Shown one piece after another: positions 1 to 5,491 of a stretch of 8,857 nucleotides of DNA. The stretch comes from Bacteroidota bacterium. GTDB taxonomy: Bacteria; Bacteroidota; Bacteroidia; Bacteroidales; FEN-979. The DNA is taken from contig JAPLDN010000074.1 of NCBI GenBank assembly GCA_026391755.1, forward strand, positions 1 to 8,857. The letters run 5' to 3'. Below the pieces are notes generated by a model. The model worked only from the letters and a program-made list of their open reading frames with translations, ran no database searches and had not been told where the DNA came from. The position numbers and the translations under genes were made by a program. Position 1 is the stretch's first letter, and every line of letters begins with the position of its first letter.

Positions 1-20
1 AAGTAATTCTTAAATTACTT
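1..20. repeat. AT-rich perfect inverted repeat (possible hairpin)
   Basis: The arms AAGTAATT (1-8) and AATTACTT (13-20) are exact reverse complements around a four-base loop. The stem is AT-rich and therefore weak. It lies directly left of the strong terminator at 25-57 and may belong to the 3' end of a transcript entering from outside the window. Its left end coincides with the window edge, so the stem could extend further. Confidence 0.4.
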
Positions 21-24
21 ACTG

Positions 25-57
25 AAAAAAGGCCCGGATTTTCCGGGCTTTTTTTTT
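25..57. terminator. Bidirectional rho-independent terminator
   Basis: A six-base GC stem, GCCCGG (32-37) with CCGGGC (43-48), closes a five-base loop. It is followed on the plus strand by nine T (49-57) and preceded by six A (25-30), which become a U tract on the minus strand. It can therefore stop a plus-strand transcript from the left and the minus-strand carbonic anhydrase transcript, whose stop codon is about 105 bases away. It is the only clear intrinsic terminator in the window. Confidence 0.85.
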
Positions 58-148
58 GCATATAACATAGGGACCATCACGAACCATATTCTTTCATAGG
101 CCATGAGCGAGGTCATACATCCAGGTATGATGATGAGTACAGCCAGAG

Positions 149-171
149 CCAGGTATCTGCTCTAGACCTGG
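149..171. repeat. Short inverted repeat over the carbonic anhydrase stop codon
   Basis: CCAGGT (149-154) pairs with ACCTGG (166-171) around 11 bases, enclosing the stop codon (162-164 on the plus strand). CCAGGTAT also occurs as a direct repeat at 121-128 and 149-156. No T tract follows on either strand, so it is not an intrinsic terminator by itself. The remainder of 58-161 holds nothing I can identify. Confidence 0.3.
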
Positions 172-818
172 ATATTTTCATTGTCTATTTTTAAATCGTA
201 AATGCTGCGGATGCTTGAAAAGAATTCCTTGAGGTCTACAGGGAGCTCTTTAAGCAGTCCGTTGTGCAGGTCGTAAACCCATGCATGGATCTTTGGGAAC
301 CCTGTCTTATACCACTTGCGCTGAACGTGGTCAATCTTCACTATGTTCACACATTGTTCGACCACATTGAGCTCGACGAGGCGGTCGAATTTTTTATGAG
401 GATCATCTATCCCATCAAGTTCTTCCTGGTGTATGCGGTAAACATCACGCAGGGTCTGCAGCCAGCTGTTCAGCTGCCCCATGTCGGTGGGGTGGAGGGC
501 GGCCTTCACTCCGCCGCAACCGTAATGCCCGCAAACAATGATGTGCTGGATATTAAGGTGTTCAACGGCATACTGGATCACTGCATTGATGTTATTGTCG
601 GTACTTACAACGAGGTTGGCAATGTTGCGGTGAACGAACACCTCGCCTTCATCAAGTCCCATGATCACATTGGCAGGAACACGGCTGTCGGAACATCCTA
701 TATAAAGAAATTGGGGCTTCTGATCAATTTCCAGGTTCTCGAAAAAATGTTCATCGGATGCCAGTTTGCTCTGCACCCAGGCTTTGTTGTTCTCGAAAAT
801 TTTCATATACTGGTCCAT
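162..818 (-). CDS. can: Beta-class carbonic anhydrase
   Basis: This enzyme interconverts CO2 and bicarbonate in the cytoplasm; no signal peptide is present. Numbered from the chosen start (ATG at 816-818, 218 aa), the zinc ligands and catalytic pair are Cys42, Asp44, Arg46 (CSDSR), His98 and Cys101 (GHYGCGG). These are, from memory, the same residue numbers as in the 220-aa E. coli Can, which supports this start. The reading frame continues upstream to an ATG at 858-860, but a TAnnTTTG element at 838-845 lies between the two ATGs, so the longer form is probably not translated. A weak AAGG precedes the chosen ATG. Arg64 and Tyr182 match the bicarbonate-pocket residues of type II enzymes, while the usual Trp39 is Tyr. 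The gene is monocistronic and diverges from the BMP lipoprotein gene. The family is certain; its exact physiological role is inferred. Confidence 0.95.
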   Translation of the reverse strand: MDQYMKIFENNKAWVQSKLASDEHFFENLEIDQKPQFLYIGCSDSRVPANVIMGLDEGEVFVHRNIANLVVSTDNNINAVIQYAVEHLNIQHIIVCGHYGCGGVKAALHPTDMGQLNSWLQTLRDVYRIHQEELDGIDDPHKKFDRLVELNVVEQCVNIVKIDHVQRKWYKTGFPKIHAWVYDLHNGLLKELPVDLKEFFSSIRSIYDLKIDNENIQV

Positions 819-837
819 AAGCCTTGTATTAGAATGA

Positions 838-870
838 CAAATATAATTATATCTCCGCAACAGGCTGAAA
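838..870 (-). promoter_or_regulatory. Candidate Bacteroidota-type promoter for the carbonic anhydrase gene
   Basis: Read on the minus strand, TATATTTG (838-845) matches the Bacteroidota -7 consensus TAnnTTTG exactly. A TTTC (867-870) resembling the -33 TTTG lies 21 bases upstream of it. Transcription would begin near 831-832, giving a leader of about 13 bases before the ATG at 816-818. This placement excludes the upstream ATG at 858-860 as the main start. The -7 element is seen directly; promoter activity is inferred. Confidence 0.5.
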
Positions 871-897
871 TATGATCCCCTAAGCCCTTGACAGCCT

Positions 898-926
898 TTT
901 GAGGGCGCTAAGATGGTTTACATTTA
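898..926 (+). promoter_or_regulatory. Candidate promoter for the BMP-family lipoprotein gene
   Basis: TTTG (898-901) and TACATTTA (919-926), separated by 17 bases, approximate the Bacteroidota -33 TTTG / -7 TAnnTTTG pair with one mismatch in the last base. A start near 933 would leave a leader of about 26 bases before the ATG at 959. A TTGACA at 888-893 is also present but has no matching -10 hexamer. Confidence 0.35.
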
Positions 927-958
927 TCCGTACTTTTACAGACTGATTTAAATTTCCC

Positions 959-2002
959 ATGAAAATGAAAAGGTTTTATATTCTTTTATCCTGTATCATT
1001 CTGATTTCTGTAATGATTTTGACATCCTGTCTTAAAGTTAAGGATCCGGTTCCCCAGACTATTATAAAGGTCGGACTTGTTAGCGGGCTGGGCGGATTTA
1101 ATGACGCCGGGTTTAACCATGCCATTCTTTCCGGCTTACAGCAAATAGCCTATGATTTTCCAATGCTATGCCAGGCACGTGAAACTTTGACGACTGCCGA
1201 TTTTGCAACGAATATCAATTATTTTATTTCCAGCAGCTATAACCTGATCGTCACTTCAGGCTACGATGCAGCTCAGGCAACTGTCGCGGCAGCTATTGCA
1301 AATCCGAATACCGATTTCATTATTCTTGATTATTATATGGCTTCACCTCCTGCCAATCTGTTGTGCGCTGTGTTTGACGTGGACCAGAGCTCATTCCCCT
1401 GTGGATTCCTTGCAGCCTACTGGGCACTTAAACAAAACCAGGTAAACCACATTGCAGGATTCGTTGCAGGAACAGATATACCTACGATTCGCCAGTTCTC
1501 GGTAAGTTATAGCCATGGGGTAGCTTACTTTGACAGCATTTATAGAAAGAATGTAGGGGTACTTGGGTATTTTGCCACCTCTTTTAATGATTCGCTGCAG
1601 GGTTCAAGGCTTGCCGACAGTCTCCTGAAACAAAATATCAGTACTGTTTTCACTTTTGCCGGAAAAACAGGCAACGGGGCCTTGTATAAAGTGAAGGAAG
1701 CAGGGAAATATGCCATTGGCGTGGATGTTGACCAGTATTATTCAATTCCGGCGGTTGGCCCTGTTTTGCTTACTTCTTGCATGAAAGGCCTGGGAAATAT
1801 GACATACAGCCTGTTACGAAATTTCTATTACAATCATTTTCCTGGCGGGACCATAGTCCATGGCACCCTCGACAACGGTGGGGTTGGTATTGCTCCCTTT
1901 CATAATTTCGACTCACAGGTCCCCGACAGTATCAAAGTGGCTCTGAATACCGTGATCAGCGGGATCAAAAACGGGACGATTAAAACCGGGTGGTCCCAGT
2001 GA
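959..2002 (+). CDS. BMP/PnrA-family substrate-binding lipoprotein
   Basis: This 347-aa protein resembles the BMP (basic membrane protein, PnrA/Med, PF02608) family, periplasmic-binding-fold lipoproteins that typically bind nucleosides or related ligands for ABC importers. Residues 1-23 form a signal peptide ending in the lipobox LTSC, with Cys24 as the lipidated residue. Family motifs follow in order: GGFNDAGFN (45-53), GFVAGTDIPTIRQF (167-180) with the following YSHGV, and GKTGNGALYKVKE...AIGVDVDQ (235-259). The length is normal for the family. Translation probably starts at 959 or at the second ATG at 965; no clear Shine-Dalgarno sequence is seen. No ABC permease or ATPase lies next to it, so its transporter, if any, is elsewhere. 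The ligand cannot be told from sequence. Four cysteines besides the lipidated one remain in the mature part (71, 136, 148, 274), which may form disulfides. The gene ends three bases from the convergent neighbour's stop. Confidence 0.88.
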   Translation: MKMKRFYILLSCIILISVMILTSCLKVKDPVPQTIIKVGLVSGLGGFNDAGFNHAILSGLQQIAYDFPMLCQARETLTTADFATNINYFISSSYNLIVTSGYDAAQATVAAAIANPNTDFIILDYYMASPPANLLCAVFDVDQSSFPCGFLAAYWALKQNQVNHIAGFVAGTDIPTIRQFSVSYSHGVAYFDSIYRKNVGVLGYFATSFNDSLQGSRLADSLLKQNISTVFTFAGKTGNGALYKVKEAGKYAIGVDVDQYYSIPAVGPVLLTSCMKGLGNMTYSLLRNFYYNHFPGGTIVHGTLDNGGVGIAPFHNFDSQVPDSIKVALNTVISGIKNGTIKTGWSQ

Positions 2003-2007
2003 TCACT
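1998..2007. repeat. 10-base palindrome spanning two convergent stop codons
   Basis: AGTGATCACT is a perfect palindrome covering the TGA of the BMP gene (2000-2002) and most of the TAG of the minus-strand gene (2006-2008 on the plus strand). Only three bases separate the two coding regions and there is no T tract, so it is not a standard terminator and the two transcripts probably overlap at their 3' ends. Confidence 0.5.
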
Positions 2008-3835
2008 ATTCCAATGCCGGTAGTATGTAATCCCAGATCAGGTTGATCTCGGCCTGCATATCGCTGATTTTGGCTGTTGTTACTATGACAGCATCTTTAT
2101 CAGGCATTACAATTATGAACTGACCGTCGGCCCCGTCGGCACGATAAGCGTTGTGGCGGCATCGCCAGAGCTGGTAACAGTACCCTTGTAACCAGTCGCT
2201 CTCAGCGGGTCTGGCATCTGGTGAGATCCACTGCGCAGCCTGGGTTATCTTTACGGAAGTAGCTTCGTCAAACCAGGCTGCAGGCAGGAGCTGCCGGCCT
2301 TTCCAACGTCCTTTCTGCAGCATGAACTGCCCCATCTTCGCCATATCCTCCGTTTTAATATAAAGTCCCCACCCCCCGGTATTAATGCCTGTCGGACTGG
2401 TTTTCCATTCCACCCCTGTAATACCCAAAGGCCGGAACAATCGCGGATACAGGTAATCGATCAGTTTTTCGCCCGTGACTTTCTGCACTATGGCCGAAAG
2501 CATATAGGAGGCCATGCTGTTGTAAATAAATTTAGTTCCGGGTTTAAAAACAATAGGTTCTTGGAGGAACAAGTGCTCCCAGTTCCCATCCTGCTTCCTG
2601 ATTTTATCGGTAGGGTCTTTGGCATGACCCACACTCATGGTAAGAAGGTCGCGAACCTGGAGTTCAGCGAGAAATGGAGAAATACTTACGGGCAGATCAT
2701 TTGGGAAAAAAGAGATCACTTTATCGCTAAGCTTCAGTTTGTGTTCCGCCACCGCAAAAGCTATAGCCGTGGCTGTGAAGGTTTTGCTCACCGAGTTCAT
2801 AATATGTGGCTTGCGGGGCCCATTGTCCCCTGTCCAGGTTTCAGCCACCACTTTGCCATGGCGCAACACCATCAGGCTGTGAAGGTCCTGCCCGCTTTTC
2901 TTTACGGCATCCAGGTATTCGTTTATGCATTTGGCGTTGACATTCTCTTCTTTGAGATTGGCCCTCGGAAGGGCTTTGGTCGCATCGTTATAGCTGACCA
3001 GTTCGATATTTTTCTGCCGCATCAGTTCTTTGATACCACTGTTCGTGAAAAGTTCTGTTACCCCCTGGCGGTCGGCACTCACATTCTCATAACCAACATG
3101 ATGCTGTGCCTGCATTTCTGCATTGTCATATGCCGGGTGATCAATGAACACGTATGTCGTCCCGGCTTCAAGACTATCGAGCATGGAACTGAATCCACTT
3201 ACTTTTTCCGCTGCCGTGGTATGCTTACCGCCATATCCCAGGTCCAGTATGCCGAACCTTGACCGGGGGTCGTTGCTGACATCAGCCAGGTTGTACTCAT
3301 CGGCCAGCCGGCTTACGATGGCTGAGACCCTTTTGTCAAAATCGGTAGCACCCATATGCCCCGATATATGGCTGAGCTGGGGAATATTTTTCAGGGCCAG
3401 TTCGATCTGGGCGCGAAACTCCTGTTCTATTTCCGAGGGTTTCCAGTTGTTCTCTTTCACGGCAAGCCCGGGATAATTCGGGTTGGGCCAGAGCTGGGGG
3501 AAGAAGTACCCGTTTGCGTCGGTAAGGCTGGGGCAATGAGTGAGGGGCCTCCATTTAATATTGTCCCATTCGCTTGTAATTGCAAGGTGCAGGCCAACGT
3601 CAATACCCGGACTCTCTTTAAGCAGACGCGCAGCTTCAGGGAACCAGGGGGCGATGGCCATAACTTCCACGGAGGTCTCTATACCTTCCTTAAAACATTC
3701 AATGCAGGCCAGGTTGCTTGAATGGGATGAACCCATATCATCTCCGCGAACGATAAGCCTGGGATTCGCAGGCTTTTGGGATTGTGCAGTTATAACACTC
3801 ATGAATAGAAGTACCTGATAAACAGATTGTCTCAT
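2006..3835 (-). CDS. Exported fusion: YdjC/ChbG-like deacetylase + beta-lactamase-family serine hydrolase
   Basis: This 609-aa protein carries a short signal peptide (about 1-17, cleavage after ITA). Residues about 25-285 look like a YdjC/ChbG/HpnK carbohydrate deacetylase (PF04794): LIVRGDDMG (27-35) supplies the metal-binding Asp, GLHL (81-84) a His, and HISGH (156-160) the HxxxH site; DHPAYD at 232-237 is a further conserved-looking His segment. Residues about 300-605 are a class C beta-lactamase/penicillin-binding-like domain (PF00144): S348-V-S-K351 is the SxxK nucleophile motif, Y438-N-S440 the second motif, and GADGQ (568-572) the position of the KTG/HxG motif. The reading frame is continuous with no internal stop, so the fusion is not a frameshift product in this sequence. 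Known members of the first family remove N-acetyl groups from chitooligosaccharides or related sugars; members of the second are esterases, amidases or D,D-peptidases. An exported enzyme acting on amino-sugar glycans or peptidoglycan fragments is an inference. It is transcribed alone. Confidence 0.87.
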   Translation of the reverse strand: MRQSVYQVLLFMSVITAQSQKPANPRLIVRGDDMGSSHSSNLACIECFKEGIETSVEVMAIAPWFPEAARLLKESPGIDVGLHLAITSEWDNIKWRPLTHCPSLTDANGYFFPQLWPNPNYPGLAVKENNWKPSEIEQEFRAQIELALKNIPQLSHISGHMGATDFDKRVSAIVSRLADEYNLADVSNDPRSRFGILDLGYGGKHTTAAEKVSGFSSMLDSLEAGTTYVFIDHPAYDNAEMQAQHHVGYENVSADRQGVTELFTNSGIKELMRQKNIELVSYNDATKALPRANLKEENVNAKCINEYLDAVKKSGQDLHSLMVLRHGKVVAETWTGDNGPRKPHIMNSVSKTFTATAIAFAVAEHKLKLSDKVISFFPNDLPVSISPFLAELQVRDLLTMSVGHAKDPTDKIRKQDGNWEHLFLQEPIVFKPGTKFIYNSMASYMLSAIVQKVTGEKLIDYLYPRLFRPLGITGVEWKTSPTGINTGGWGLYIKTEDMAKMGQFMLQKGRWKGRQLLPAAWFDEATSVKITQAAQWISPDARPAESDWLQGYCYQLWRCRHNAYRADGADGQFIIVMPDKDAVIVTTAKISDMQAEINLIWDYILPALE

Positions 3836-3852
3836 GATGATGATTTAAAAGC

Positions 3853-3883
3853 TAAAGATAGCCAAATTCATTGATCAGGACAA
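3853..3883 (-). promoter_or_regulatory. Candidate promoter for the deacetylase-hydrolase fusion gene
   Basis: On the minus strand TATCTTTA (3853-3860) fits TAnnTTTG except for the last base, and TTGT (3880-3883) lies 19 bases upstream in the -33 position. The leader before the ATG at 3833-3835 would be about 11 bases. Both elements are imperfect, so this is a weak call. Confidence 0.28.
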
Positions 3884-3999
3884 CGACTTTTTGTTCCCGG
3901 CTTATATTCAATACCGGTATGGGGTATAATGTTTTTATAAATATTTTCACCCCTGATACTTGACAGATATTTCAAGAGTTTAGTCTGAAAACATATTGT

Positions 4000-4692
4000 A
4001 TGAAAATTAAACTCCTCGTACTTATTTTCCTCGCATTTTCCCTTGCAGCATTTTCACAGGGGCACAAGGCCTCTTCCGATTCGGCTTCTTATAAAATAAA
4101 CACCGTCTTCGGAACTCATAAGGGAACATCCAAAATACCATTGGGCTACTTTCTTGAATTCAATGCAGGATATACCAGGTTTGGGCATAAAAACGTATTT
4201 CTCCCGGGCATAAGCATGGGACTCATCCTTAACCATAACTGGTCGGTTGGGGTTACAGGCAGTTTCATTGGAAATCCCCAGGGATTGCATTACCATCATG
4301 TTCATTATGACTCCACGGGGCAGACAAGTAACAGTGCTAACCTCAGGGGCGGTTTCGGGGGCGCCCTCATCGAATATACTCTGTTCCCCAAATCCCGTCT
4401 CCATGTTTCTTTCCCCTTAATGATCGGAGGTGGGTATCTTTACTGGAACCAGGTCAGTTCTGATTATCATTCGCAAAACCTGCTTGGTTCTTATTCCAAT
4501 CATTCCGGTTCTGGAGCTGTTTTTTTTGTTATTGAACCAGGTGTAAGGATGGAAGTGAACCTGGCTAAAATGTTCAGGCTCGGACTCGGCATCAGTTACC
4601 GTTATGCACCAGACCTGGACCTGAAACATGCGTCGGAAAACCTCATTAACCAGTTTACGGCTAAACTCAGCCTGAGGTTCGGGAAGTTCTGA
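4000..4692 (+). CDS. Small outer-membrane beta-barrel protein, function unknown
   Basis: The 230-aa product has a clear Sec signal peptide (about 1-19, MKIKLLVLIF then a hydrophobic stretch ending AAFSQ). The mature part alternates polar and hydrophobic residues with many Gly and aromatics: YFLEFNAGYTRFG (50-62), ISMGLILNHNWSVGVTGSF (71-89), GGFGGALIEYTLFP (117-130), LHVSFPLMIGGGYLYW (134-149), AVFFVIEPGVRMEVNL (163-178), FRLGLGISYRY (182-192) and AKLSLRFGKF (221-230). The pattern of about eight amphipathic strands and the C-terminal Phe are typical of outer-membrane barrels. A His-rich loop, HYHHVHYD (97-104), could be surface exposed. I recognise no specific family. Start is the ATG at 4000, immediately followed by MKIK; there is no strong Shine-Dalgarno sequence. 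I found no convincing TAnnTTTG element in 3836-3999. It converges on the next gene with a 19-base gap. Confidence 0.8.
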   Translation: MKIKLLVLIFLAFSLAAFSQGHKASSDSASYKINTVFGTHKGTSKIPLGYFLEFNAGYTRFGHKNVFLPGISMGLILNHNWSVGVTGSFIGNPQGLHYHHVHYDSTGQTSNSANLRGGFGGALIEYTLFPKSRLHVSFPLMIGGGYLYWNQVSSDYHSQNLLGSYSNHSGSGAVFFVIEPGVRMEVNLAKMFRLGLGISYRYAPDLDLKHASENLINQFTAKLSLRFGKF

Positions 4693-4711
4693 TCGTTAAA
4701 ACAGGATTATG

Positions 4712-5407
4712 TCACTCAGTCCCGGGCCTGAAAGTAAGCCTGATCTTCACCGGATGTTTCCCCTTTGCTTTCACATCGTAACTTTTGGCTTCAGGCAGGG
4801 CAATGTCACCGGCAGAGGGCCCGCTTATTATCTCGTAGTCCCAGGTTTTTGTGGTCCATACCAGGTTGTTCCGAATATCGGGATGCAGGCTGCAACCGGG
4901 AACAGAGGCTATAGTAACCCACCTTCCCGGAGGGATAGTGACATCAAAGGCAATGAATATCTCTTCAAGTTTGTCGAGCTGCCAGCCGTCTTCACCCATG
5001 ATATAAATTGCAAATACCTGTGCGTCATACAAGGTTTCGTCCCTCGCATTGTATGACAGAAGGCGGAGGTCGAGCCTGAAATCTATTCTCGTATCGGTGC
5101 GGGCAATGCTGGTGATCGCCGCATGTTTGAATTCGGAGAGCTTGTCAAAACTCCAACCGGGGATCTGTTTCCCTATAAGGTCTGATTTGATCCTTTCAAT
5201 TCCCGGTTCTTTAAGATTTTTTGCTGAAGGCTGATGAACTTCTTCCTGATAAGCAGTCTGCCCGGGGGCAGATCCCGGTTGCATCATTGAAATAGCCTGG
5301 TTCCTGAGGTTTCGGTTTAAAATCAGGTTCCTGAAAAAAGGTATCGAAAAGATCACGACGGCCACCACAATGATCATCAGAATAATGAAAAGAAGGAATT
5401 TCCTCAT
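4712..5407 (-). CDS. Membrane-anchored protein of unknown function
   Basis: This 231-aa protein begins with one strong membrane segment (residues 4-23, MRKFLLFII onwards, rich in Ile/Val) without a lipobox or clear cleavage site, so it is probably an inner-membrane anchor with the rest in the periplasm. Residues 24-65 are a polar linker rich in Gln, Asn and Pro. From 70 on comes IKSDLIGK..PGWSFDKLSEFK (73-94), then two predicted beta-rich stretches, IDFRLDLRLLSY (108-119) and YDAQVFAIYI (127-136), then a DGWQLDKLEEIFIAFDV turn-and-strand (140-156). The C-terminal third contains a single Cys (172) and no recognisable catalytic motif. The DLIGK-centred segment resembles one I associate with uncharacterised Bacteroidota envelope proteins; this is recollection, not a search result. 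It diverges from the DPP III gene, with only 84 bases between the two ATGs. Confidence 0.75.
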   Translation of the reverse strand: MRKFLLFIILMIIVVAVVIFSIPFFRNLILNRNLRNQAISMMQPGSAPGQTAYQEEVHQPSAKNLKEPGIERIKSDLIGKQIPGWSFDKLSEFKHAAITSIARTDTRIDFRLDLRLLSYNARDETLYDAQVFAIYIMGEDGWQLDKLEEIFIAFDVTIPPGRWVTIASVPGCSLHPDIRNNLVWTTKTWDYEIISGPSAGDIALPEAKSYDVKAKGKHPVKIRLTFRPGTE

Positions 5408-5427
5408 CGGCAGAAAACGTATTTTTG
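5399..5427 (+). promoter_or_regulatory. Candidate promoter for the DPP III gene
   Basis: TATTTTTG (5420-5427) matches TAnnTTTG exactly, with TTTC (5399-5402) 17 bases upstream as a possible -33 element. Transcription would start near 5434, leaving about 58 bases before the first in-frame ATG at 5492 or about 31 before the ATT-AAA pair at 5465. The -33 element overlaps the first codons of the divergent gene. Confidence 0.42.
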
Positions 5428-5443
5428 CATTTCCTCACCCAAA
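5414..5443 (-). promoter_or_regulatory. Candidate promoter for the membrane-anchored protein gene
   Basis: On the minus strand TTTG (5440-5443) and TACGTTTT (5414-5421) are separated by 18 bases and fit -33/-7 Bacteroidota elements except for the final base. The start codon at 5405-5407 is only six bases beyond the -7 element, so the transcript would be leaderless or nearly so. The -7 element shares two bases with the one reading the other way (5420-5427). Confidence 0.35.
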
Positions 5444-5491
5444 GGTATTAATATTATTTTTTGTATTAAACCCTTTAGAATTATTGTTATC

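Noticed and set aside
264..875. 203-codon plus-strand frame over the carbonic anhydrase gene
   Set aside because: It is antisense to a clearly recognised enzyme, shows no domain or signal, and its length follows from the codon composition of the real gene.
888..893. TTGACA resembling a sigma-70 -35 box upstream of the BMP gene (another at 3960-3965)
   Set aside because: Neither has a suitable -10 hexamer at 16-18 bases, and Bacteroidota promoters generally use the TTTG/TAnnTTTG type instead.
2561..3262. 233-codon plus-strand frame over the deacetylase-hydrolase fusion
   Set aside because: It lies antisense to conserved catalytic segments of both domains; the residue composition (Cys, His and Phe rich, no ordered pattern) looks like a shadow frame.
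3336..3818. Several overlapping short frames on both strands inside the fusion gene
   Set aside because: All are embedded in the deacetylase coding region and none has a recognisable motif.
3925..3930. Perfect TATAAT upstream of the outer-membrane barrel gene
   Set aside because: No -35 or -33 partner at the right distance, and the surrounding region is AT-rich enough to give it by chance.
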